Positions 1 to 8,282 of a DNA stretch of 64,000 bases are shown piece by piece. The stretch lies in NCBI GenBank assembly GCA_944323625.1, contig CALUTD010000001.1, positions 62,001 to 126,000 of the forward strand. Reading direction: 5' to 3'. The notes under the pieces are model-generated. The model made no database searches, was not told the origin of the DNA, and saw only the letters and a list, made by a program, of their open reading frames with translations. Position 1 is the first letter of the stretch; each line of letters begins with the position of its first letter. Made by a program: the position numbers and the translations under genes. Source of the DNA: Candidatus Gastranaerophilales bacterium. GTDB lineage: Bacteria; Cyanobacteriota; Vampirovibrionia; Gastranaerophilales; Gastranaerophilaceae.

Positions 1-1569
1 GTCAATTGTTTTTTGAAGTTTATTTAAGTTTTCATCCGTAAATGTTACATTTTTTATCATTTCCAAAAGAAAACTTATATTTGTATTGCTTCCGACAGTA
101 AAAAACATCGACAACAAATTTTTTTGTGCTTTTTCACTTATATTTGAAGTTTTTGTTACAATTAGCTTTGGTTCTTGTTTTATAAGAGTTTGCGGCATTT
201 TACTGCGGTTAACCTCCCTAATCAATGATTTTTCATCTATATCTATTCTGTCAGATACCAACTTTATATATTCATTTTGAATGATATTGTTTGGAATTTC
301 CTCGATTAAAGGCATGATTTTTTTTACAAGTTTTAATTTATCTGTCGGAGAAAAATCATTATTATATTCTTTTAAAACCTGTTCAAGTTCAAAATCTAAA
401 AGCAAAGGGGCTTTTTTTATGTATTTTTTATAATTTTCAATTCCGTATTCACGTATGTATTCATCGGGGTCTTTACTGTCAAAAGGGGCAATAACCCTTA
501 TTTCACAGGTGTATTTATCATCTGTCAGAGTAGAATATGATTGGTCAAATATTTTTAAATTCCCCAGTCCCTTAAATGCCTCTTTAATAACATCTGTACT
601 TCTTTTTGTTGCATTAAGTCCGGCTGTATCAGTATCAAAAGCAAGATATATTTTTCTTGATTTTGAATATTTTGCAATAAGTCTTACATGATCAACAGTT
701 AAAGCCGTTCCGCATGAAGCAACGGCATTTTTTAAACCTGCTGCCTGTGCGGAAATTACATCAAAATAACCTTCCATAATGACTACATAATCATCTTTCA
801 TCATTATATCTTTTGCTTTATCTATGCCGTATAAAATTCTGCTTTTGTTGTATAAAATTGTATCGGGAGAATTCAAATATTTAGGATTTTGACCTGATTC
901 AACGGCTCTTGCACCAAAAGCGATAACATTTCCTGATTCATCTCTTATCGGAATCATTATACGATTTCTGAACCTGTCAACATACTCCCCTTTTTCTGTT
1001 TTTATTATTAAACCTGCTTTCTCTAATATTGACGGCATGTATTTAGCTTTATATTTTGTTTCAAGCTCATTAAATCCCTTTAATGAAAAACCAAGCATGT
1101 ATTCATCAATAATTTCTTTTGTAATCCCCCGTTTTGCCAAATATTCTAATGCAGGCTTTGCCATAGGTGAGTTGTACAAATTATTATGATAATACTCGCA
1201 TGTTTCTTTTAAAACATCTTTAATTTGTTGCTTTTCTTCCGTATACTGTTTTGAGTTACCGCTTCCGGTTTGTGGAAGCTCAATACCGTATTTAAGCGCT
1301 AAATCCTTTATTACTTCGGGAAAAGTTTGATTATTAATTTTCATTAGAAAACTGATTGCATCTCCGCCTTCTCCGCAGCCAAAGCATTTATATATCCCTT
1401 TTTGAGGATTAACGCAGAATGAAGGAGTTTTTTCTTCATGAAACGGACAGCAGCCCCAATAATTTGCTCCTTTTTTCTTCAGAACCACACGGGCCTGAAC
1501 AATATCGAGTATATCAAGCCTTGTTCTTATTTCTTCTATAGCTTCATTATATGATTTGACAGTTGTCAT
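1..1569 (-). CDS. dnaG: DNA primase DnaG (3' part cut by window edge)
   Basis: DnaG makes the RNA primers for DNA replication at the fork. The reading frame is open from the ATG to the left edge, so about 523 N-terminal residues are seen and the C-terminal helicase-binding part is missing. The CHC2-type zinc finger is at residues 40-65 (CPFHEEKTPSFC, then CFGCGEGGD). The TOPRIM core follows near residues 265-310, with the catalytic glutamate in MEGYFDV and the metal-binding FDTDTAG. The dGTPase gene lies immediately upstream on the same strand with a 3-nt gap, so the two are probably cotranscribed. Family identity is certain from these motifs; only the end is unknown. Confidence 0.97.
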   Translation of the reverse strand, partial: MTTVKSYNEAIEEIRTRLDILDIVQARVVLKKKGANYWGCCPFHEEKTPSFCVNPQKGIYKCFGCGEGGDAISFLMKINNQTFPEVIKDLALKYGIELPQTGSGNSKQYTEEKQQIKDVLKETCEYYHNNLYNSPMAKPALEYLAKRGITKEIIDEYMLGFSLKGFNELETKYKAKYMPSILEKAGLIIKTEKGEYVDRFRNRIMIPIRDESGNVIAFGARAVESGQNPKYLNSPDTILYNKSRILYGIDKAKDIMMKDDYVVIMEGYFDVISAQAAGLKNAVASCGTALTVDHVRLIAKYSKSRKIYLAFDTDTAGLNATKRSTDVIKEAFKGLGNLKIFDQSYSTLTDDKYTCEIRVIAPFDSKDPDEYIREYGIENYKKYIKKAPLLLDFELEQVLKEYNNDFSPTDKLKLVKKIMPLIEEIPNNIIQNEYIKLVSDRIDIDEKSLIREVNRSKMPQTLIKQEPKLIVTKTSNISEKAQKNLLSMFFTVGSNTNISFLLEMIKNVTFTDENLNKLQKTID

Positions 1570-1572
1570 TCT

Positions 1573-2616
1573 CTATTGCAGTCCGTTCATTCGTGCCAGT
1601 TTAAATAAAAATTCATCATTATTTTTTTGTATAAAAGGTGAAGGAAGAAAATTCTCTTCAAATTTTATTAATACATACCTGTCAGTCATGCCTGAGACAT
1701 AGTCGCAAACAGTTTGCATTATGTCTTTTTTATCTGATTTAGGATATATTTTCCTAAGTTCAAAGAAATAGTGTTCAAAAAGCCGTTTTATTACATTTTG
1801 AGCCTTATCTTCCTCTAATTTAATCGGAGAATTATTATAAACATGTTCAAACATCCACTTTCTTAAATTAATAAACTGTTTAAAACACTCATCCGACATC
1901 AATATTTTATCTTTTCCATAACTATTTTCAACAATATCATTAACGAGTTTTGTTAATCTTATTCTATTTGTTGTTGAGAAATAATCTGCGCTTTCTTTCG
2001 GCATATCTTCTTTTTTTATAATATTAGCGCGTATTGCATCTTGAATATCATGATTAATATATGCAATTTTGTCTGATATTCTGACAAGCTGTCCTTCTAA
2101 AGTATTAGGCATACATTGATAAGAATGATTTAAAATTCCGTCTATAGTTTCATAGGTAAGATTCAAGTCCTCGATAAATTCCACTACTCTTACGCTTTGT
2201 TCATTATGCCTGTAACCGCCCGGCATGAGTTCATCCAAAACTCTTTCGCCCGAATGCCCGAACGGGGTATGACCCAAATCATGCCCGAGTGCAATTGCCT
2301 CAGTTAAATCTTCATTCAAATCTAATGCCCTTGCAATTGTTCTTGCAATTTGAGAAACCTCAAGCGTATGGGTCATTCTTGTTCTAAAATGGTCATCATA
2401 CGGAGAAAAAAATACCTGTGTTTTATGCTTTAACCTTCTAAACGCCTTTGAATGGAGTATTCTGTCCCTATCCCTTTGATATTCGGTTCTTAATGTACAG
2501 GGTTCTTCTTTTCGTTTTCTGCCTTTCGTATTTACACTTTTTGAGGCAAACGGAGATAAATACAAATTCTCACGCTCTTGGGTTTTCTCTCTTACTGTTT
2601 TTTGTTTTTGTTCCAT
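1573..2616 (-). CDS. dgt: dGTPase-like deoxynucleotide triphosphohydrolase
   Basis: HD-superfamily enzyme of the Dgt family, which cleaves dNTPs to a deoxynucleoside and triphosphate and so helps control dNTP pools. The 347 residues match the shorter bacterial type. The HD metal site is visible as RMTHTLEVSQIA near residue 80, then ALGHDLGHTPFGHSGE near residue 110, and HNEQSVRVVE. The C-terminal part (DYVSGMTDRYVL) is also typical. It sits directly before dnaG, and a dgt-dnaG pairing fits a replication-linked operon. Substrate preference (dGTP against other dNTPs) cannot be read from the sequence. Confidence 0.93.
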   Translation of the reverse strand: MEQKQKTVREKTQERENLYLSPFASKSVNTKGRKRKEEPCTLRTEYQRDRDRILHSKAFRRLKHKTQVFFSPYDDHFRTRMTHTLEVSQIARTIARALDLNEDLTEAIALGHDLGHTPFGHSGERVLDELMPGGYRHNEQSVRVVEFIEDLNLTYETIDGILNHSYQCMPNTLEGQLVRISDKIAYINHDIQDAIRANIIKKEDMPKESADYFSTTNRIRLTKLVNDIVENSYGKDKILMSDECFKQFINLRKWMFEHVYNNSPIKLEEDKAQNVIKRLFEHYFFELRKIYPKSDKKDIMQTVCDYVSGMTDRYVLIKFEENFLPSPFIQKNNDEFLFKLARMNGLQ

Positions 2617-2678
2617 TTCTCATATCCCCGATTGTTCTTATTTTATTAAAAAAAATATCTTTTTGCCATTATTTTTAC

Positions 2679-2706
2679 TTGATTTGTTTAGATTATTTAA
2701 TATAAT
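2679..2706 (+). promoter_or_regulatory. sigma-70 type promoter of rpmB
   Basis: TTGATT, a 16-nt spacer and a perfect TATAAT lie about 75 nt upstream of the rpmB ATG, in the divergent region between dgt and rpmB. Confidence 0.7.
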
Positions 2707-2782
2707 GTTATAGTCAGGCTTGATTATTTATTGTTTTTTATATATTATCAAGCTATACGAATTTTTTGAAAGGAAAATTAAA

Positions 2783-2974
2783 ATGTCAGTTGAATGCGCA
2801 ATTTGCGGAAAAAAACCATTGAAAGCAGCTAAACTTTCATTCTCTCATAAACATCATGTATACAGACAAAGTCCTAATTTGCAATCCGTAAAAATTAATG
2901 ATAACGGTACAATTAAAAGAGTTAAAGTCTGCACTTCTTGTTTAAGAGCAGGTAAAGTTCAAAGGGCTGTTTAA
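2783..2974 (+). CDS. rpmB: 50S ribosomal protein L28
   Basis: Small protein of the large ribosomal subunit (63 residues, normal length). The start ECAICGKKP and the tail VKVCTSCLRAGKVQ are typical of L28 and keep the two CxxC pairs of the zinc-binding form. A longer frame opens upstream, but the ATG used here is preceded by AGGAAAAT and gives the family's usual N-terminus. It is a single-gene transcript with its own promoter and a strong terminator just downstream. Confidence 0.97.
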   Translation: MSVECAICGKKPLKAAKLSFSHKHHVYRQSPNLQSVKINDNGTIKRVKVCTSCLRAGKVQRAV

Positions 2975-2991
2975 TTTAAATTTGTTGTAAA

Positions 2992-3021
2992 AATGAACCT
3001 CTTTATGGAGGTTCATTTTTT
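2992..3021 (+). terminator. Intrinsic terminator after rpmB
   Basis: Perfect 10-bp stem (AATGAACCTC / GAGGTTCATT) with a 6-nt loop followed by a T run. It overlaps the stop of the convergent HD-domain gene. Confidence 0.9.
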
Positions 3022-3799
3022 ATGCCGCATTTGCGGTTATTATTGCCGTATCTTTTAATGCTTCAACTACTTCTGTACTTACTTTTCCCTGTTTGGCTTT
3101 TTGGTCTAAGATTGCAATAGCCTCTGAATGGCTTAAAGGCTTTTTATAGCTTCTATTTTCTCTTAGCGCCGAATATATATCAGCGACAGACAATATATCT
3201 TTTAAAATATCATTATTTTCAGATTGCGGCATATGATGGTTTTTGACAAGTTCTAATACTTTTTTATTCATTCCGGTTTGAGTCAACAATTCATATCCCA
3301 ATTCGGAATGTAAATCCATAATTTCTCTTTCTTTCGGTGTAAGTTCAGATGTTTTATTTAATATCTCAGGCGGAATTAAAATTTTTCCAAAGTCATGAAA
3401 AATAGCGGCTTGCTCCAATACTTTTTTATCTGAAGTTGAAATATTAAGTTTATCAGCCAATTGAAGTGCATATCTCTGAGTTGTTAACAAATGTGTATTT
3501 AAAATATTTAACACATTTTCAGGATGCACTTCTACTTCTTCTATACCGTTAGAATTAATAATATCTTTTATTTTAGGATTTTTATTTACTAGAGAGTTAA
3601 CAAATTTAACATTTGCATAAGCTTTTAAAAGTTGTTTTGAATCATATAAATTATTTATATTTATTGAAGGAAATGAATTAGACGGAGAAGTATTATATGC
3701 TCCTTTTTGAAAAGTATCCTTCCCTGAATTCAAATGTCTATAAGATATAGCGCCATTAATTTTGGCATTATAATTACTTATATTATTATTTACCTTCAA
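3020..3799 (-). CDS. HD-domain (HD-GYP-like) phosphohydrolase
   Basis: 259 residues. A metal-binding HD domain fills residues 105-255: FHDFGKILIPPEIL (HD..GK), then LHSELGYELL, KNHHMPQ and SVADIYSALRENRSYKK. This is the layout of HD-GYP cyclic-di-GMP phosphodiesterases, but the GYP triplet after the HH pair is missing (NHHMPQSENND), so activity on cyclic-di-GMP is uncertain. The first 90 residues are polar, Asn-rich and of no known fold, with no signal peptide. The start is a TTG with a distant AAGG; a later start is possible. It is convergent with rpmB and appears to be a single gene. Confidence 0.75.
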   Translation of the reverse strand: MKVNNNISNYNAKINGAISYRHLNSGKDTFQKGAYNTSPSNSFPSININNLYDSKQLLKAYANVKFVNSLVNKNPKIKDIINSNGIEEVEVHPENVLNILNTHLLTTQRYALQLADKLNISTSDKKVLEQAAIFHDFGKILIPPEILNKTSELTPKEREIMDLHSELGYELLTQTGMNKKVLELVKNHHMPQSENNDILKDILSVADIYSALRENRSYKKPLSHSEAIAILDQKAKQGKVSTEVVEALKDTAIITANAA

Positions 3800-3992
3800 A
3801 ATAATAACTACCTTATTCTTACCTTACATTTATTATAAAAACATTTGATTTAAAAAAATTGCTAAATACATCTTGACTTTATTTTATAAACAAAGAAAAA
3901 TATAAAATAATGTTATAAACATGAGAAAATGTGGAATAAGATTAAAGTTAGTATAAGTAGATTTTATATTATAAAATAAAGGAGATTATTTA

Positions 3993-4511
3993 ATGTACAC
4001 GAAAGAAGATCTTGCGGAATTAATTATTAAAAATCCTGAAGAATTTAACTCCTACAAAAAAACCGTAGAAGAAGAGCTTGATTTAACGGAATTGGATTTT
4101 TCAAATCTTACTTTGGAAGAAATAGATTTCTCAAATACCGAATTGGCCGGAACATCTTTTTCGGATTCTCATATATCAAATTGCAACTTTACCGGCAGTG
4201 ATTTAAATGCTGCGGATTTTACAAGAGCAACAATCGTAGAATCAGATTTTTCCGAAAGTATTTTGAACGGAACAGATTTTAGTTATGCATCTGTTAATTA
4301 TTGCAATTTTACTGATTCGGATATGGCAGGTTGTATTGTAAAAGAAGCCGAGCTTTCAGATTCTGATTTTTCTGCAAGTATAAATCTCGCCGCAACGAGA
4401 GCGGACGAAACAACAATTTGGCCTGATAATGACCTTTTACCTGATGATTTTGATACAAATTATGCAAAAGATTCAGATGATGAAGAAGAAACTGCTATTT
4501 CAGATTATTAA
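3993..4511 (+). CDS. Pentapeptide-repeat protein
   Basis: 172 residues. From about residue 30 to 140 the chain follows a five-residue periodicity with Phe or Leu at the centre (LDFSN, IDFSN, TSFSD, CNFTG, ADFTR, SDFSE, TDFSY, CNFTD). This builds a right-handed quadrilateral beta-helix. The tail is acidic (DSDDEEE). AAGGAG lies 11 nt before the ATG. No partner is suggested by the neighbours and there is no signal peptide, so it is probably cytoplasmic. Pentapeptide proteins range from gyrase mimics to scaffolds; the function here is unknown. Confidence 0.8.
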   Translation: MYTKEDLAELIIKNPEEFNSYKKTVEEELDLTELDFSNLTLEEIDFSNTELAGTSFSDSHISNCNFTGSDLNAADFTRATIVESDFSESILNGTDFSYASVNYCNFTDSDMAGCIVKEAELSDSDFSASINLAATRADETTIWPDNDLLPDDFDTNYAKDSDDEEETAISDY

Positions 4512-4542
4512 TTTTTATTCCTGCTCATAATTACACAAAAAA

Positions 4543-4568
4543 ATACCGCCCGTTTTATCAGGCGGTAT
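4543..4568. terminator. Bidirectional terminator between pentapeptide gene and hppA
   Basis: Perfect 8-bp stem ATACCGCC / GGCGGTAT with a 10-nt loop. It has A-rich and T-rich flanks on both sides, so it can end both convergent transcripts. Confidence 0.88.
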
Positions 4569-4586
4569 TTTAATTTGTTAATAATA

Positions 4587-7001
4587 TTATTTATCTGAAG
4601 GAATTCTCATACCGTAGAATGAACGAACTACAAATATAAGAGCTACAACAAATAAAACCACTCCAGCAATTGGTGCTGCCGTTTTAAATGCAGGAGCAAT
4701 CGCAATTTCCATTGCCAATAATCCAAACAATGTCGTAAATTTAATTATAGGATTCATAGCTACAGAAGAAGTATCTTTAAACGGATCGCCTACAGTATCA
4801 CCAACAACTGTTGCATCGTGAAGCGGTGTTCCCTTTTCATTCAAATCAACTTCAACAATCTTTTTCGCATTATCCCAGCAACCGCCGGCATTTGCCATAA
4901 ATACGGCCTGGAATAATCCGAATATTGCTATACCGATTAAGTAGCTTACAAAGAATGATACTGGATTTACATTATTCATCATCGGTGCGGATAAACAAGC
5001 AAAAGCAAGTGCGAATGCAAATAAAGCTATAAATATATTTAACATACCTTTTTGAGCATATTCCGTACATATTTTTACAACTTCTTTGGAGTTATCAACA
5101 TTTGCTTTTTTATCATCACAATCGCCCAATTTAATGTGTTTTGAAATGTATTCAACAGCTCTATATGCACCTGTTGTTACAGCCTGCATTGAAGCACCCG
5201 AGAACCAATAAATAACAGCGCCGCCTAATAACAGACCTAAAATTGTATAAGGGTTTAACAGGTTTAAGATAGCTTCAGGCTCAATACCCAGTGTTTCTTT
5301 AATTACAAGAATCAAAGAGAATATCATTGTAGTTGCACCTACAACCGCAGTACCGATTAATACCGGTTTTGAAGTAGCTTTAAATGTATTTCCTGCTCCG
5401 TCATTTTGTTCAAGATATTTCTTTGCCTTATCAAAATTCGGTTCAAACCCAAATTCGTTTTTGATTTCTTCAGAGATGTTCGGAATTTCTTCAATTAATG
5501 ATAATTCGTATACAGACTGTGCATTATCGGTAACAGGACCATAGCTGTCAACTGCAATCGTTACGGGCCCCATTCCGAGGAAACCGAAAGCAACCAAACC
5601 AAATGCAAATACAGATGAATATATCATAATTTCAGGCGGAATATTAATACTTGCAAAATATGCAAGTGCCATTAATACGACTATTACAAGTCCAATCCAA
5701 AATCCTGAGAAATTCCCTGATACTATACCTGATAATATTGTTAAAGAAGCACCACCTTCTCTTGAGGCAGTTACAACTTCGCTTGTATGTTTTGCCTTTG
5801 GACTTGTAAATACCTTTGTAAATTCAGGTATTAATGCAGCACCTAAGGTACCGCAGCTTATGATTGTAGACAAAGTCAGCCATAAACCGCAAGGCATTGA
5901 ATTTAGTAAATAATAGCTTACTCCGAATGTCATACAGATTGATAAAATCGAAGTGAGCCAAACAAGATTTGTTAAAGGCGCTTCAAAGTCAAATTCTTCC
6001 TTCTTTGAATATAATACGCTGTTTATTATATTGTTTATACCATAAGCTACTACAGAAGTAATAATCATAAGGTATCTCATTACAAAAATCCAGGTTAATA
6101 ACTGAATTTGGTATTCGGGGAAAACGCCGAGCAATATAAAGCTTACAAGCGCAACACCCGTTACACCGTATGTTTCAAACCCATCTGCAGTAGGTCCTAT
6201 TGAATCTCCAGCGTTATCTCCGGTACAATCTGCAATTACTCCGGGGTTTCTTGGGTCGTCTTCTTTTATACCGAATTGTATTTTCATTAAATCAGAACCT
6301 ATATCGGCAATTTTTGTGAAAATACCCCCTGCAACACGAAGTGCAGAAGCTCCAAGAGATTCACCTATAGCAAATCCAATAAAGCAAGCACCTGCCAAAT
6401 GTCCCGGAATAAACAATAAAATTGAGAGCATAACTATAAGTTCAACACTTACAAGCAGTACACCAATACTCATACCTGCTTTTAAAGGAATATTTAAAAT
6501 ATCCAAAGGTTTATTTTGAAGTGATGTAAAAGATGTTCTTGCATTAGCTAAAGTATTCATCCTTATTCCAAACCACGCTACTCCGTAAGAACCTAAAATA
6601 CCTACAATTGAAGCAGCAAGAATAATTAATACGTTTACAGCGCTCATTTCCTGCAAAAATCCGAAATAAAATGCAATACAAATTGCAATTAAGATTTCTA
6701 AAATAATTAAAAACTTACCTTGCTGTATAAGATAAGTTTTACACGTTTCAAAAATAGTATTACCTATTTCTATCATACATTTGTGAGCTTTAACGGCTTT
6801 AATTTGTCCGTATGCAATAAGCCCCCAAATAAGTCCCAAAACAGAAACAACAATACCTGTAACCAACAAAGTAAAATTACATCCGTCAATTTTGGGAACA
6901 ACAAGATTTGCTTCACCCGCCAAAGCAGGAGAAACTGAGACAAGTAATAATGCTAAAATTGCATAAAACTTCCTCATAAAGCTCTGTTTTAATAATGGCA
7001 T
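4587..7001 (-). CDS. hppA: Membrane-bound ion-translocating pyrophosphatase
   Basis: Integral membrane enzyme that couples hydrolysis of cytoplasmic pyrophosphate to ion export. About 804 residues with some sixteen membrane segments. Hallmarks: EDDPRNPGVIADCTGDNAGD followed by SIGPTADGFETY (substrate and Mg sites), GESLGASALRVAGG, and the C-terminal acidic loop VGDTVGDPFKDTS. The site that separates potassium-dependent from independent enzymes reads GNTFKA; a lysine there marks the potassium-independent class in characterised members. Whether it pumps H+ or Na+ I cannot settle by eye. A frame extends to a GTG at 7025, but the ATG used here is placed 7 nt after GGGAG. The N-terminus has an extra signal-like hydrophobic stretch ending ALAGEA. 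Single-gene transcript. Confidence 0.95.
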   Translation of the reverse strand: MPLLKQSFMRKFYAILALLLVSVSPALAGEANLVVPKIDGCNFTLLVTGIVVSVLGLIWGLIAYGQIKAVKAHKCMIEIGNTIFETCKTYLIQQGKFLIILEILIAICIAFYFGFLQEMSAVNVLIILAASIVGILGSYGVAWFGIRMNTLANARTSFTSLQNKPLDILNIPLKAGMSIGVLLVSVELIVMLSILLFIPGHLAGACFIGFAIGESLGASALRVAGGIFTKIADIGSDLMKIQFGIKEDDPRNPGVIADCTGDNAGDSIGPTADGFETYGVTGVALVSFILLGVFPEYQIQLLTWIFVMRYLMIITSVVAYGINNIINSVLYSKKEEFDFEAPLTNLVWLTSILSICMTFGVSYYLLNSMPCGLWLTLSTIISCGTLGAALIPEFTKVFTSPKAKHTSEVVTASREGGASLTILSGIVSGNFSGFWIGLVIVVLMALAYFASINIPPEIMIYSSVFAFGLVAFGFLGMGPVTIAVDSYGPVTDNAQSVYELSLIEEIPNISEEIKNEFGFEPNFDKAKKYLEQNDGAGNTFKATSKPVLIGTAVVGATTMIFSLILVIKETLGIEPEAILNLLNPYTILGLLLGGAVIYWFSGASMQAVTTGAYRAVEYISKHIKLGDCDDKKANVDNSKEVVKICTEYAQKGMLNIFIALFAFALAFACLSAPMMNNVNPVSFFVSYLIGIAIFGLFQAVFMANAGGCWDNAKKIVEVDLNEKGTPLHDATVVGDTVGDPFKDTSSVAMNPIIKFTTLFGLLAMEIAIAPAFKTAAPIAGVVLFVVALIFVVRSFYGMRIPSDK

Positions 7002-7090
7002 TTTTATTCTCCCTTCCAATACCACTTTACAAAGCTTTATTATATCTTATTATTCATAATTTAACTATTTTTTAAAATTAGTTAATATAT

Positions 7091-7336
7091 CTATTTTACT
7101 TTTAAGAATTCGCCGATATCTGTTTCAAGATAATTTGCCAGTTCTACAAGTTTACCCAATGATAAATTTAATACTCCCATTTCTATTTTGGCAACATAAC
7201 TCCATGAAACCTTCATGAGTTCCGAAAAGGTTTCTTGTGTATACCCGCGTTCTTTTCTGACTCTTTGGATATTTTTTCCAACTAATTTTAAAGTGTTCTT
7301 TTTGTCCATATATTTATTATGTACGTTTATTAACAT
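7091..7336 (-). CDS. XRE-family helix-turn-helix regulator
   Basis: 81 residues, essentially one Cro/C1-type HTH domain: LVGKNIQRVRKERGYTQETF, then SWSYVAKIEMG (recognition region) and LGKLVELANYLE. It is a small DNA-binding repressor-type protein with no partner domain. It is transcribed away from the G-tract/prepilin locus starting at 7.41 kb, so local control of that locus is possible but unproven. The start is uncertain: a second ATG (MDKKNTLK) at 7309 fits the family better, and neither has a clear Shine-Dalgarno sequence. Confidence 0.8.
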   Translation of the reverse strand: MLINVHNKYMDKKNTLKLVGKNIQRVRKERGYTQETFSELMKVSWSYVAKIEMGVLNLSLGKLVELANYLETDIGEFLKVK

Positions 7337-7407
7337 ATGTGTATAGAAAGATAGTTGTATAGAAATATTTATGAATGCAATTCGTATCTGAAATTTTATT
7401 ATAATTC

Positions 7408-7436
7408 TTGCATTGTGTTTAAATATTTGTTATATT
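7408..7436 (+). promoter_or_regulatory. Predicted promoter of the 7.46-kb G-tract leader
   Basis: TTGCAT, 17-nt spacer, TATATT, 27 nt upstream of the leader ATG. The same arrangement precedes the two sister leaders at 19.3 kb and 51.65 kb. Confidence 0.55.
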
Positions 7437-7462
7437 CAAATATATCAGGAGGTAAAAGAAAT

Positions 7463-7501
7463 ATGAAGAAAGAAATACACTACGGGGGGGGGGTAAATTA
7501 A
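7463..7501 (+). CDS. Short leader ORF carrying a G10 tract
   Basis: AGGAGG lies 8 nt before an ATG that reads MKKEIHYGGGVN and stops. The glycines are encoded by a run of ten G. Adding one G would shift the frame to read about ten further codons (KLRVKNK...), up to the TAA at about 7533. The same design (SD, ATG, short basic peptide, G run, then TAAATTAA) occurs upstream of the prepilin genes at 19.2 and 51.65 kb. A strong SD and own promoter argue that it is translated. Whether the peptide or the act of translation matters is unknown. Confidence 0.5.
   Translation: MKKEIHYGGGVN
7484..7493 (+). repeat. Homopolymeric G10 tract
   Basis: Ten consecutive G in very AT-rich DNA, inside the leader ORF and flanked by TAC and TAAATTAA. 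The flanks are shared with the tracts at 19.27 and 51.67 kb (CAC in the last). Confidence 0.95.
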
Positions 7502-7546
7502 GAGTTAAAAATAAATTAATATATTACTTCTAAATTTGTTTAAATA

Positions 7547-7574
7547 TTGATTAATATGGGTATATAACTATAAT
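7547..7574 (+). promoter_or_regulatory. Predicted promoter of the 7.6-kb prepilin gene
   Basis: TTGATT, 16-nt spacer, TATAAT. The spacer AATATGGGTATATAA is nearly identical to that of the 51.8-kb prepilin promoter, which supports function. It lies after the G-tract leader, so the prepilin can be transcribed without the leader. Confidence 0.65.
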
Positions 7575-7596
7575 TAAATGGAAAGGTTAATAAGAA

Positions 7597-8244
7597 ATGA
7601 AAGAAATAAAAGGGTTTACCCTTGCAGAGGTTTTAATTACTCTTGTTATTATAGGAATTATTGCAGCTATTACTGTTCCTGTTGTTATGGCGAATCATAG
7701 AAAAACAGAAACTTCATCAAAACTCAAAAAATTCTATGCGACAATGTCTAATGCAATAAAACTTGCAGAAAATGAAGAGGGAATTCCTTCTTATGATTGG
7801 GATTTTTCACTTGACGGAAAAGAATTTTTTGAAAAATATCTAAAAAAACATGTAGTTACAGGTGAAGTTGAAGATACCGACAGCCAAAGATATAGAAATG
7901 GTAACTGGCTATATTTTGACGTTAAATTTAATGATGGAGCTATTATGGGGTTTGATTGGTGGGGAAGTGATAACGGACGGATTATGATGTTTATAGTCGA
8001 TGTAAACGGAGATAAGGGACCTAATGAGTCAGGGAGAGATGTTTTTGATTTCGCAATTACAAATAATAAACAGTTTGGCGGAATATTATTCCCTTTTGGT
8101 TGTTCAAGTCAAGATCCCGTTGAAAATAAAAAATGTTCAAGACAAGAAATGCTTGATTATTGCAAAGAAGTAAAACATAGCTGCAGCGAACTTATAATGA
8201 ATGACGGCTGGGAAATTAAAGACGATTATCCTTATAAAATATAA
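7597..8244 (+). CDS. Prepilin-like protein (type IV pilin / pseudopilin N-terminus)
   Basis: 215 residues. The short basic leader MKEIKG is followed by FTLAEVLITLVIIGIIAAIT, the classic class III signal: cut after Gly by prepilin peptidase, with a Glu at mature position 5 and a long hydrophobic helix. Two features recur in the four short prepilins of this window: an aspartate-rich loop here reading VDVNGDKGPN, which resembles the calcium site of GspG-type pseudopilins, and a C-terminus DGWEIKDDYP. The helix-adjacent NHRKTETSSKLKKFYATMSN is also shared. It probably sits in the inner membrane or in a pilus-like filament. No pilus assembly ATPase is in this window, so the machinery is elsewhere. 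Confidence 0.88.
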   Translation: MKEIKGFTLAEVLITLVIIGIIAAITVPVVMANHRKTETSSKLKKFYATMSNAIKLAENEEGIPSYDWDFSLDGKEFFEKYLKKHVVTGEVEDTDSQRYRNGNWLYFDVKFNDGAIMGFDWWGSDNGRIMMFIVDVNGDKGPNESGRDVFDFAITNNKQFGGILFPFGCSSQDPVENKKCSRQEMLDYCKEVKHSCSELIMNDGWEIKDDYPYKI

Positions 8245-8282
8245 AATTATGTAATATATAAAAAAGATGACAATTAAAACAT

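Noticed and set aside
3945-3956. Identical 12-mer AAGTTAGTATAA upstream of the genes at 3993 and 17190 as a promoter for an alternative sigma factor
   Set aside because: Distance to the start codon differs (about 37 and 14 nt), only two copies are seen, and an AT-rich 12-mer is weak evidence.
7484-7493. G tracts as intramolecular G-quadruplexes
   Set aside because: A single run of 9-11 G is too short for the usual four-run fold; intermolecular or protein-bound forms cannot be judged from sequence.
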